Below are positions 11,981 to 23,349 of a DNA stretch of 64,000 bases, one piece after another. The first letter of the stretch is position 1. The number at the start of each line of letters is the position of its first letter. The stretch spans positions 1,434,144 to 1,498,143 of the forward strand of contig NW_022985169.1 in the NCBI RefSeq assembly GCF_010093535.1, written 5' to 3'. A model generated the notes under the pieces. The model saw nothing but the letters and a program-made list of their open reading frames with translations, was not told the DNA's origin and ran no database searches. Origin of the DNA: Lindgomyces ingoldianus (lineage: Eukaryota > Ascomycota > Dothideomycetes > Pleosporales > Lindgomycetaceae). The position numbers and the translations under genes were made by a program.

Positions 11981-13026
11981 ATGGCAGACTTAGACAGTTA
12001 TGACCTTCCAGACTTTGGCTTTACCCCTTTTGATCAATTCGTTATTGTACGTCCGTATATCGAGACCCTGAGGTTCCATTTCGACTTCACATGGCCCCCA
12101 ATGGGCTTAATTCTGACGGTCCCAACAGGAGCATTGGGATCCAGAGTCTGCCTTGAGCAAGGAGGAGCAAAAGGAGACCCTTGTGCGGCAGTGGTTGCAG
12201 CTCGGACGTAACTCTCGCGATGTAAATTTTCTTCGCTCATTGCCCTTGTTGCATGCCCCTATTCGGTGTCTAGAACTTACGTGCCAAGGCATACCATAAG
12301 AAAACCTCCACCCCTGACTGGGTGGTACCAGAATATGTCCCGCAAGACCTTCTAACCGACAATGAGCGCCGGGTCAATGGCCAGCTTGGCGTGAGCAATG
12401 TCCTCTGGATCAGGACATGGTATGGCTCTGGAAGTCCGGCAGCATCAACGTCACCTTCCAGTGGCGTGTCGACAGAAACGGCTCAAACGGATGTAGTGAG
12501 CCATGCAACGGCCGACGCGGCTTATCGCCGGCTTTGGCGAGCAGCCTTCTTTGACAACGACGACGACCCGAATGATGACTTTGACGATTATCGTACTGTG
12601 CATAGGTCGTTCATCTTTGATGACGATCCGGTTGCCTATGGTGTGACCCAACACACTTCGGATGAGAATGTAGCGCCAACTGGATCCACTCCTGGGTTCA
12701 TCGTAAAAGCGATGATGCATTGTCCGGACCAATTGGGTGGGTTCAGTGGCGGAGACTGGAGTGGCACTGAGGAGGAATATCTGGCAACGAGCCAGAATCT
12801 GCTGGTTATGATAGCTGACAGGAAAGCCTGCGAAAGTGGTTGGGTGCTTGAGATCGGCTTGAACCACAGGGCAGAAGTGCTTCCGGGGCGGATTAGAAGC
12901 AAGGCGAGTCGAATAGCCACCGATTATGGGAATTGGCAAACGGAGGGGATGGCATTGAGGGAGACAACAATGGGGGAGGATACGGAAACATATGCTCAAC
13001 GTGGTGATGGCTGGGCAAGTGACTGA
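11981..13026 (+). CDS. Unrecognised acidic protein of about 303 residues (3 exons)
   Basis: My model uses exons 11981-12046, 12129-12221 and 12274-13026. Introns 12047-12128 (GTACGT...CAACAG, with a CTGACG branch-like site) and 12222-12273 (GTAAAT...TCTAG) both fall in phase 0 and give one frame ending TGA. The protein starts MADLDSYDLPDFGFTPFDQF. A Lys/Glu-rich segment at residues 23-50 and the stretch DWVVPEYVPQDLL look like a folded region; a very acidic patch (DNDDDPNDDFDDY) follows. No signal peptide, membrane segment or family motif was recognised. It lies convergent to the chitinase (414 bp between stops) and inside the LysM/chitinase group, so a shared role is possible but unproven. 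The splice model is well supported by frame; expression and function are unknown. Confidence 0.62.
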
Positions 13027-13440
13027 GGGATTCAATGCTGCTAAGATAGTTATCGTCGACTGGAAAGCTCCGCAGCATCACAGCGACGGCCGTTCGCCCA
13101 GTCACCTAAATTATAGGCGATTAGAATAGTCTCTTCGTAGAAAATTACTAGACAACACATATACACGAAATACTCTCTATCAAGTCGTGATCTCCCAAAT
13201 CGATTCACCCAGTACCACCCGTAAGCTCAGCGTCTCTGCAAGGCACGCTCTTGACTACCCGGATCGGTGAATGTGTGCATGCCGGTGGTAGTGATTATGA
13301 TGATGTTGCCGTTCACCCGTTGTGCTCAAGCCCTCTTCAGCCACACTGTGTGTGGCCTCGGCACCGGGCTCTTGGCTGAAGCCTCCTATCGGTATCTCGA
13401 ATTCTTCCTCGTCATCAGCTATCTCAATATCTGTATATGG
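13027..13440. other. Convergent 3' intergenic region
   Basis: 414 bp between the stop of the unknown plus-strand gene and the stop of the minus-strand chitinase. It should hold both polyadenylation regions. No strong signal or further gene is seen. Confidence 0.5.
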
Positions 13441-16400
13441 TCAGTCAATATTGTCAGGGTGCAGGCGTTGGGTTGGCTTACTTTTGATCTTGAACATCTC
13501 CTCCTCGGTGGGCTGCTCGCCTCTCTTGATCTTGGAGGCAGCGGCAGCATTGTCAAACTCAACAGTGCACAAGGTTACCCTAACAAAACGGCCGCCAGCT
13601 GTGCCCCACAGGTCATGACTTCTCGTTCCTCCCGTCGTGCAGTAGGCATTTTTTCCTCCGGCAATACTGTACTTCGGGTTGTCCATAAGATTGAAGGCGC
13701 CAACCACAGTTGCGATGTCTCCGGACTTGAGCTGGTGATTAAAGACTTGATACGATCCTCCTTGGGGTGTCGTGGTCGTATCCGAGTTGAAAAGGTGGAA
13801 AGTGAAGTCTTTGCGATTGTTATAGGCCCAGTTCCAAGCCGAATCCTTGTTGGGCGATCCTTGTCTGCCACCCGAACCATACAAAGCATTGGCACCTAGC
13901 CAATCCTGGGTCCACGGCTTGGAGGCAGACTTCTCGTTTCCTGCCGAGTCTGCCCAAGTCACTGTCTGCGATATGCGTCGCGGTAGACCATTTATCGTTC
14001 CTTGGGTTTCTTGCTCATACCCAGGGACACAGGCGCGGGAATTGGTTATGCTGTTGCCGCCTTCATTCAATCTGCGAAGTTATCAGTAGAGTTGGGAGTA
14101 TCGATTGAGCGCGCTTACGAGTTGAAGGGGAATTCGTCGCAACTAAGCCAATTTCTGTTACCCGGTTCGCCTTTATCTCTCGATGTTGCGGTAGCAAACT
14201 CATTCGACTCTCTTATACATCGATCGGACCACGTTTCCGTAACGGTCTTCTGTTCGCCTTTCGCGTTCGTATAGATGTGCGTGTGCGTGGACCTGGATCC
14301 GCAAACATTCTCGCGGTTCGAGCCTTCGCCGGAGCTCCCACTATCGCTGAAGCTTCCAGTGAACGGGCCGGAGCCCAGACCTTGAGATGTGAAGAAGTTC
14401 ATAATGTTCGTACAGATGCCCGGGAATGGACCATTCCAATGACCAAGGTCTTCGTCGACAAAGAATTTGCAGTTGTACATGAAGGCGGGTATACTGTTCA
14501 TACAAGGGACGACTGGGTCCGTATCCATTGGATCGCCCTCCTCGGGGTCAGCTCGGCGTGTTCTGGAGGATGGAGGCTTTTTGCCAGGAACCCATTGGCA
14601 TGCATCACCAGCGCAAGCCCCGCTTGGGCATTGACCACCGTCGTTGCAAGTGAAGAAGCTGGTTGCCTTTTCGTTTAGAGCGCTGGCTTCCTCCCCCTCT
14701 TCGCGCCTCTGGAGGGGCGACAAGGCACCTCTGGTGGAGTGCCAGTCTTCGTCGAACCAGTACGTCGAATTGTAGAGCGGAGAAAAGTCATCCTTGTACT
14801 CGCCATCGGAGATGAAGGGGTTGCGTTTTCCAATGGAAACTTGCTGCGACAATGTCAGTAAATGCTATGGTATTCGCCAGCCACATCAATGTTGACCCGG
14901 GGTCGCGCCTTGGTTGGTACTCCAGAGGAACCCAGACCCATAGAACTTGTGAAGTGGTACTTACGCCGTGGTGCTCATATAGAATCTTCTCTCTGTCCTG
15001 GTTCCACAGTTGTAGTGCTATTTCTGTGAGCTCAGGAGAATGTGATGTATGGGGCATACTCACGCTTCAGTGCATAATTACCCAACCATTTGAACCTATA
15101 GTGAGCTCAGAATGAGAACACGAGCAAGTGGGCAGGATCACCTACGTGGCTGTTCCGCCAATTCCAAAGTTGTAAAGATATTTGATGAAGATATCGTATG
15201 ATATTGCAGGCGTGTTCCCAATGCCCCCTTGTCCCTTCCCTATCACTTCGAATCGGAAAGTGTTGTTGATGAAACCAACGATCTGCATTATGTAAGAAAA
15301 CCAATTACTCCCCCAAAAGTCTCATCGGCAATCGGGAAGACTTTGGACGAACCTGCGCGTTTACAATGTCACCCTTGACGCTGGGTGTGTTAACCTTAAT
15401 TCCCAGATTGACCTCTGGGGTGATTAACAGGTCAACACCAACCGATGCTTGCACGGAAGCATCAAGGATTGGTTCAAAGTCTATCAAATCATGTCAGTAG
15501 TTGGGTCATGGCGGGATGTGACTGCTGCGTCCTACCTGTTCCTTTCGATCCTTGCTCCGCGCTCTCGGCAGGCTTATCAAATTTCTGTCTTGCCTCCGCC
15601 TCTTTCACTTGTGGGAAGTATATTTCGTATCTCGGGAACGTAATCTTCGCGCCAGCTTTCAACTTTCTATACACTGTTAGCAGGCTTGATTTCCGTAATT
15701 TGAGGTCAGTTTCAAAAGGACGTACCCGGCCACAGTTGCCTTGGCCCGCATTTCGCCATAGACATCCAACGTTGGCCCAATAGCAGCGATGCTGAGCTCC
15801 AGTTAGCTATAGCATAGATGAAACGGCGCGACAAGGTGTACCCTTTGATAGCGAGACCCGGATATGATAGAGTATCAATGATCTTTAAACGCTCCTTCAT
15901 CCTGTACTCGATCTCTGCATTGCCTTCAACCTCCAGCGTTGCTTGAGCTACAGGCTCCATCTCTGCGGCAGGTTGTTAGCTGCAAACATTCCGAGTGGAT
16001 GAGCCTGGGAAAAAAAACACACCAAAATAAGCGTAGATTTGCTCCACGTTCAAGGGGACAATGGTACCTTGGGCATAATATGCCCATCGTGCGTTCATGT
16101 CAAATTTAGCATCGAGCGTGACATCCAAGCCAGCCTTCAAGACGGTGTTGCCCCTTGCGCACTGTGCCCGCTTGCGGTACAGGAGCATTCTCTTGTGCAG
16201 TGACATAGGTAGCTTGCCTTGGTCGGATGTCTGGACACGAGTGAGTTGTTTGAGCCAATCAGTAAGCTCTCCCCAGAATCGCTTCTCATGGCGCGAACGC
16301 TTGGTAGTCCCTTTGGGAGACTCTGTGCCAGTCATATCGTCCCAGTAGGGAACTAAGTTAGTGTAATCAATTCGGATATTGACGGTTTGATCCTCACGCC

Positions 16401-19400
16401 GGATGTTTTCAAAATGGTAATCGAAGACAAGCTTATACACCCTTGAGGTATGGTCAGCTGCTGAGCGTTTCCGAATGTGATATGGTGGCAATTCTGTCTC
16501 GTCGACTGGGTCCATGGAAACGACACGTGCGAATGGACCTGATCTACGGTCGAATTAGCGAATCACACTCGGCTGTGTCGTTGTAACTCGCCTAGCTGCT
16601 GCGAGGCATGCTAGTCGGATGACAACCAAGTAAACACTTACCCAATGTGTCGTGGCAAAGCGATAATGGTATCGTATGCGTTGTCCATAAAAATCTTCTC
16701 ACAATGCTCCTCGCGTCCTGACCGGCAGTAGACGAGATGAGTGCCTTCTTCGTGCTCGAAGGTCCAGTCCATGAGATCTGGATCGTCACGGGTGAGGGTC
16801 TCACGCCGTTTGATAGGATTGCCTGTTCCGTCGTCATCATGGACAAATACGTAGTCCCTGGGAAAATTGCCCTGCAAGGCACCCTCGTCTCCGTCGAGAA
16901 GAACGAATCCATAGGGATCGTCGCCGACGTCAGTCTCATCCGGGCCGTGCGGATCATGGTCGTTGTTGCCGTACTACCAAATAGTTAGTTTCAAGGGACA
17001 GAAATATAGGCTTGCGGATGATCTTACGTTGTCCTTGTATTCATATACAACGTCGAACCCATGAGGATGCGGAAAGATCTTTTTCACATCAAATGGAAGT
17101 GTGACGTTCCTCAGAGGATCGCAGCAAAAGAGATGTTCGATTCCTGGATTGTACGACATGCAGGGTGCTGGTAGGCCAGCTGGCCGTTCTGGCAGGGTGG
17201 CTTTGGCGATGGTAACTTGGCCTTTGGGGCACTTCGTATCCATACACTGCTGCATCGTCGATGAGAAGTACGTGGTTTGACCATTGTTCTTCTCTGGTGT
17301 TGGTACGTTCGGTTTCCACTGGCAGTCTTGATATATGCCCGCAATAGGGCAACAATAAGATTGATATTGCCCCTTGGGGCATGGCTTACCCCCGGCCTCG
17401 TTTCCTCGGTAGGTGAGGGGTCCGCCTGAGGGGCACTTCAACTCCGTCTGGCAGTCGGACCAATGACATTGTTGAAGCTCGGAGGCAGCATCGCAGCATA
17501 AGGATCGCGCTCCGCTAGCGCACTTCGCACCACCCTCGTAGGTTGTGTACTGATCCGTGACCAACTCGTAACGGCCATCCCCGCATGTCTTCTCTTCGAA
17601 ACCACCATCGCAATAGAACGAACTGCGCTCGGGAGCTCCAACCCACTTGCAGTTGACCGCTGGACTCTTGGGCGAACAGCACACTGTTTTCCACTGCCCT
17701 TTTGCACACGACTCAATCTCCTGAGCCAAGTTTCCGGTTGAGTAAACATTTCCCGCCGCTCCGCCAGGGGCATGTAACCGCTCGATTGGGATGTCGCCTT
17801 TTGCGCACGTATTAAACTTGCCGCTGCTACCGGGGCCGGAGCAACCCATCGTGACATAGCAGCCATCACCAGTAAGGCCTCCGAGCTCTTGAGCAAGAGC
17901 ATCCTTCTCTTCGTCGGAAAGGGTTCCCCCCTCTATGAGAGCCCCTGTCACGAACTCATCTCCAAGGAGTGCCGACAGTGCTTGGAAGTCCGGGGTATCC
18001 TGATCAATGGCCCATATCATGACACCACCCAAGCACTCGCTGTCGAGAAGCTCTCGCTTCTTAGCGAAGCTTTTGGCATCGTCATACGTAATCCATTGTG
18101 TATCATCATACACCATGTACGTTACTCCAGTGGCATTTTCGTACACGATCTTCTTATCGTTCAGACGTTTGGATCTTGCCATGATCTCCTTAAAGGAAAG
18201 GATACCACGTTCACCGGAACACTCGCCTGCTGCACCGGCATCTGCGAAGACACATCCAGGCGTATTGCATTTGCTGTCAGCCAGGGTGAAGGTCCGTCCG
18301 TAAAATCCTGTACATCGTTAGAAAACATGGCTTGAGACTACAATATGGTACCTTACCTGTCCCCAGGTTGACTTTGGATAAGTCGACATCATTGCGCCGA
18401 AGTAGATCGAGGCCGCTCTCGATCTCAGTGACATTGGTATGGCCGAAAACATATGGTCCAGTCCACGGATTGTTCTGATCCCATTTCCCGCGTTGATCGT
18501 ATGTCATCATACTAATGAGATCAGTCTAGTTTCTATGTCTCAAGACAGAGTATTTACTTGAACCAATCTACTTCGCTCTGCATGCTGTTCACATCAAAGT
18601 GCTGCAAGTACCAGTAGCTAGCCGGTATTGCAACGGAGAGCGTCCAGGAAGGATTGCGATCATCGAATTGGGATTTTATGGCGCGGAGAAGGTAGACATA
18701 GTTGTCGAAGTCCGCTTTATGGCCACCGCGGTCATCCGCTTCAGCTGAAAAAAGTTTAACACCACAGTGTCTGATTGTGGCTGTGGTAGAACTTACGATA
18801 CTCCCAATCTAAATCGATGCCGTCCAGTGCATACTTCTCCAAGGTCTCTACTACACTCTTGGCAAAGGTTTCTCGAGAAGAAGAACTGGCAGCCATGTTC
18901 GTCCATGCGTCTCGCGTAGGGCCTATGTCACAGATCTAATCAGTACAAGGTAACATTGGTCAACTAAGAAGCGTACTCACCGGGATCGGTGAATGTCCAA
19001 CCGCCAATGGAAAGAATGACCTGGAGTGCTGGGTTCTGACGCTTCAGCTTAACGACTCGAGATATGATCCCTGAGCTGTCAATCGTGACTTTGAAATCGC
19101 TGCTGATGCCTCCAAAAGCGATGTTAATGTGCGTGAGTGCATGAACGGGTATATCTTCCGGCCTGAAGGAGTCGCAATCCCTGGTATCGGCCCAGGATTC
19201 GTAGTAGGCAATGCGTCTTTTCCTCCACGACGAAGCGCATTTCTTGCGCTCTGGTTTAGCACAATTGCTCTGACAGCTTTCATTCCTATTCGATGACGTT
19301 GCGCAGAATTCCTCAGTTGTCCCGCAGAAGCCCCAGCGACTACAGCAAACCTTCAAAGGACACTCCTTGCCCTTCGGATTCGCCCACTGGCCACACTCGG

Positions 19401-19602
19401 CGGTAGCATTGCAAGTACCGATACAGTTGTTTGGCGCGCACCAATCATCTCCAAAACCACAACTGCCTTGTTTAGAGCAGCATCCCACCTTGCACTTGTT
19501 TTCGGCATCGCAGGTAGCCCCTTGCTGAGAAGAGACAAAAGAAACGACTGATAAGGTTAAAAGTAATGCTAGAAGATAGCGTAACGAGAGTGTAGAAGTC
19601 AT
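13441..19602 (-). CDS. Large secreted GH18 chitinase, subgroup C / killer-toxin-like (16 exons)
   Basis: Hydrolyses beta-1,4 bonds of chitin. Exon 5' and 3' ends on the minus strand: 19602-18981, 18922-18797, 18744-18558, 18511-18357, 18307-17028, 16973-16642, 16543-16023, 15962-15842, 15791-15726, 15666-15536, 15480-15353, 15282-15146, 15095-15064, 15023-14965, 14843-14119, 14071-13441. The sum is 5,253 nt, an exact 1,750-codon frame plus stop. A signal peptide spans residues 1 to about 25. Two hevein-type CBM18 modules lie at about 30-116, and GH18 at about 128-490, with ILSIGGW, the complete catalytic motif DGIDLDWE (residues 241-248, proton donor Glu248) and GGVMIWAIDQD near 457-467. A Cys-rich repeat region (CCxx, CPKGQ) runs from about 490 to 790, then a long C-terminus as in subgroup C chitinases resembling the yeast zymocin alpha subunit. 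No LysM is visible inside the enzyme, unlike many relatives; the neighbours carry them. No inactivating change is seen. Confidence 0.92.
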
Positions 19603-20428
19603 TGTGACAAACGCTATCGCAACGCTTGCGAGTCACTCACAGCTGACAACAACAATACGCAGAAGTGATAGAGAATGAGTGCAAAGGAGTGAAAATGAGT
19701 GTGTCAAAGAGGGACTTTTGACGGAAGGCGTAAGGAAAGACCTGACCGTCAACGTAAAACGACAGAGCGCAGCGTTCTCTGGACAGAACTGCTCTTCACC
19801 AATTCGAGCATCATGATGGGATATAGAGAGTGGTCGCCATCGCACAGGTGATCGACCCCTGTAGAGGGGTTCGCCTTAACCGAGTGTAGAATCATGCCGC
19901 ACGAAGAGGGGCGGGAAGTTCGACCTCGTATCTGGTAAGACTCAATCAGGATAGCACTTTTACGCCCTGCTGGAAACTCAACTCCACGAATGAGGTGTGG
20001 TCGTTAAAGCGTTGGAGTTGGTTGTCAGATGAAATTCTTGCTCTTGGCAGAGGATCAGGATCTGAAACCTTGCCGTTATGGTCTGGTAAATTACCGTTTC
20101 GTTACCCGACGGGGAGATAAAGTACCCAGATCTTACGCCAAGGGGCCAAGACCCGCCCCGCCGGCGTGCCGCCCAAGCTAGTGGCCGACAGATGTTCGCC
20201 CCGTGTGATGCGGCCCGATCATCATCCTTCGTGACCCTGTATCGATAGATTCTATTAGGCCACCCTGAAGGATTCTGAAAGGGTATGCGGATACAATGGA
20301 TCATGCTGCGCGAGAGTGTGGACGTCCTCCTGCTTCTCTGTTTCTCTGAGCTTTTCCCTTGCTGAACTCAGTCGCTCGCTCACTGTTGAGGCTATTAGCA
20401 AATAGTCTTTCTGTCTGTCTCTATCAAA
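19603..20428. promoter_or_regulatory. Shared divergent promoter region of chitinase and second LysM gene
   Basis: 826 bp between two divergent start codons. Visible candidates are three stress-response-like elements (CCCCT at 19856-19860, AGGGG at 19865-19869 and at 19907-19911). The first two form a small palindrome with a 4-nt loop. GC-rich CreA-like sequence (CCCGCCCCGCC) lies near 20150-20165. In fungi AGGGG is bound by Msn2/Msn4-type factors and CreA mediates carbon repression. Use at this site is inference. Confidence 0.45.
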
Positions 20429-22418
20429 ATGCTTCTCTACATTCTTTTATTTCTTTTCGGCTTCGTGGTATCCTTCAGTGTTATTCCGTCCACTGGGCAC
20501 CTTCCTGCGTCAGTCCGAGCCGCGTGCAGATCAGCTTTGGCGGAAAACATTACACAATGCTCAGATATGCTACAGTATCCTGTGGAATTCATTCCAGCAT
20601 CTTCATTGAGCGAAATATGCACATCCAGTTGTGGGGCAGCATTGAACGCCATGTATTCCAAAGCTTCTTCGACTTGTGGAACAGGTAGTGTGAACGTTAC
20701 CGCCGTAAACGACACCATGTACACTATACTCACACCCTTAAACCTCGCTGGTGAAGTGGTATTCAGGTACAACTTAACATGCCTCCAAGATAAGTATTCT
20801 ATCGGAAGATTGGCGGTTTCTTGCTAATATCTCCAGCGTTTACGGAATGGAGGCTTTTGCAAAGACGTGCTCAGCAACATTACAGCAGAGAAGTTGTGTT
20901 CTGATTGTTACATGAAGACAGTACAATTGGGGTTCGGCGAGCCGCTAGAGAGCGATAATGGATGGACGCCCCAGGATTTCAATTCACTGAAGCAATCCTG
21001 CGGTATACCGACTACCTCATACCCTGTCAAGCCAACTACACCGGTCGGAACGCCCGGGCCGACGTGAGTCTTTTCGATGCCGCAGACATTCTGTCTCTGA
21101 CCTCTACAGACCTACATGCACGACTAAAACCACTGCAAAGGCCGGCGATACCGCCAACTCACTTGCCAAAAGTCTCTCCGTGTCGACCGACCGTCTCCTA
21201 ACATATAACAACCTTCCTTTGGCGATGAATGAGACATTCAAAGGGGGAGAGGTGCTGTGTCTTGACAACGTTGCGCAATGTGTGATTCGCCAAGTTGTTG
21301 TCAGCGATACCTGTAGCTCTTTAATCAAGGCCAGCGGCAGTGGTGTAGACCAGCTCATGTTCACTAGCTGGAATCCAACCATCGGGTTCGAATGTCGAAA
21401 TCTAGCATCTATGGCAGGCAAATATGTTTGCATCTCTCCGCCGGGATCAACGACACTGTTCACGCCAATTGCGGGCACTCCAACACCTCCGAGCACGACC
21501 AGCAAGACACCAGAATCGACCTATAGCTGGGGCACCGTGCCAAATGCACCCATTAGCTCCATGAACTTTACAACTTCATGGTTGTTCCCAACTGAATTGG
21601 TATCGATACCAACGCGCACGGGAACGGCACTACCTCACGAATCCGTCACTGCGATTGCAGCTCGCATCTCCAATTGCCCTTTTCTTAAGGAAGAAGATCC
21701 TTCCTGGGACGCGGGACTGGCCGACGATGAATATCACCTACACTCCTGGGATCTTGACGTCGAATGCATTGAATCTTGGGATCCCTACTGTCATCCTGAG
21801 CCGACTGCCGCTATCTTGCCTAGCCCGACCAATATTGCATCCTCTTGCTACCCGACGATTTCTACGATAATCCCCGATGGGTGGGTTGCTCCACCAGCAC
21901 CCACTAGCACCGGTACACCTGATAACTGCAACAAATGGCACGTAGTTGGTCCCGGAGATACCTGCACCGTGGTTGAAGCCAAGTACAAGATATCTGACTC
22001 GTCCTTCCGCCAATGGAACCCTACGATCAACGGCCAGTGTGGAAATCTGGTTGCAGGCATGGCATATTGCGTTCGAGTGTGGGTAGAGCCATCTGTCACC
22101 AGCTCTTCGAGGCCAATAACGAGCACGCTGAAACCATCTCCCACATCGAGCAAATCGTCCTCCACGTCCGCAGGTCCGCCGGGCCCAACGCAGTCTGGCA
22201 CTAGCCCGACATGTACAAAGTGGCATGTGTACAAGCAGGGTAAGAATACTTTTGCATTGATTCGCAGCGGATATCATCTAACAAGTACGACAGGTGACAC
22301 ATGCGAATCGATTGCCACTCAATATGGCATCATCGTCAGCCGGTTTCGCCAACTGAATAGGGGTGTAAACACCGAATGCAGTAACCTAGTCCTTGGAAAC
22401 GCTTACTGTGTGGGATAA
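20429..22418 (+). pseudogene. Secreted protein with four LysM modules, apparent one-base frameshift
   Basis: Signal peptide MLLYILLFLFGFVVSFSV, then a Cys-containing N-terminal domain seen in long fungal LysM proteins, then LysM modules coded at about 21110-21290, 21290-21450, 21925-22085 and 22210-22415. Introns 21064-21109 (GTGAGT...CTACAG) and 22240-22293 (GTAAGA...CGACAG) are clear. After CLQD at about 20790 the frame closes. An intron 20794-20836 (GTATTC, TTGCTAATATC branch, CTCCAG) is well formed but 43 nt long, and it leaves the next exon one base out of frame. The simplest explanation is one T missing from the T-run at 20854-20857, which would also put a Cys where the family has one. 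Alternatively splicing to the AG at 20874 (81 nt) keeps frame but drops that Cys. It could be a real pseudogene, an assembly error in a homopolymer, or an unusual splice. Everything downstream is intact, so any loss would be recent. Confidence 0.72.
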
Positions 22419-23003
22419 TAAGCTATAGCTTTGATATTTATAAGGGAGATTTTATTCTCTAACTAGACCAGACAGCACACCATCACTTTTGAGGCATACT
22501 GTGTTGCTCGCTTGTGGTGTGCAAGTGTGAGAGATCGGATAGCCTTCTGTACAGTAGCATCGGATTGACATTGTGACTCTAAAAGACTCTGACTTGGGGA
22601 TGTATTTGAAATTTATCAAGCCCGGCAGGCATTTCTGTCAGGGAATTACTTGGTGTCCACTTTTGCTGCATGCAAGCTCTATGAACCCCACTAAAATTAA
22701 CTATGTGCTAGCTAGTCTCCTAACTAACGAAACTTAACAACGCAACGCTAAAAAAAAACCTAGTGTAAGGGTCTAAGATTGTTAGTTAAAAGACATACTT
22801 TTATTTAACATAAGTCTAATAAGTTTTAAAGTAATAGTAGTAGAGCTATAATTAAAAAAGCTTTCTAAAGTTGTATTTTAAAGCTAAATCTATACATTAT
22901 ATTTAAGCTAATTTTAAACTTTGAAATTAAATTAAATTAAACTTAAATTAAACTTATAACTTAACTTAATAGCTCTATATTAAATTACTATAAAAGTAGG
23001 TTA
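22419..23003. other. Transition from gene island to repeat block
   Basis: Normal-GC 3' flank of the LysM gene to about 22690, then increasingly AT-rich sequence with a TTAAA-rich run to the Y element. No gene seen. Confidence 0.55.
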
Positions 23004-23058
23004 ACGTACCTAACGGGTTGGCCGGCCACTTTTGCCAAGCCCCTACTAAAACTACCCT

Positions 23059-23349
23059 TGTAACGATCCTCATGAATCGTTCCATCTCGGGTCGCTCGGA
23101 TCCTATCCGAAGGGTCCCCGTATCAGCCCCGACCATGACTCGACCCAGTCCCCCGCAGTTACCCCTATTCCCGCATGTATTTAGTCGCACCTCGCCCCTG
23201 TAGCTAGCTCAGTAGTTTTCTAATATCCTACGTACAAGGCCTATAGGTGTTATTGGTATTCCCAGGTCTCTAAGTCCCTACGCACTCCTATATGCCTCTA
23301 AGTAGATTTATACTGCATTTAGACCTATTGTCTTGCCTGCGCTGTTATA
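23059..23349 (+). repeat. Family B LTR (5')
   Basis: 291 bp, TGTAACGATCC to GCTGTTATA. It keeps many CpG sites in its first two thirds, while its last part has more C-to-T changes than the 3' LTR. Confidence 0.88.

Noticed and set aside
12451..13035. 194-residue minus-strand frame
   Set aside because: Antisense shadow of the third exon of the plus-strand gene, whose spliced frame is better supported.
13267..13899. 210-residue plus-strand frame opposite the chitinase 3' end
   Set aside because: Antisense to the last chitinase exon; no independent coding evidence.
14310..14330. tRNA B-box-like GGTTCGAGCC
   Set aside because: It lies in a chitinase coding exon, without an A box or acceptor stem partner.
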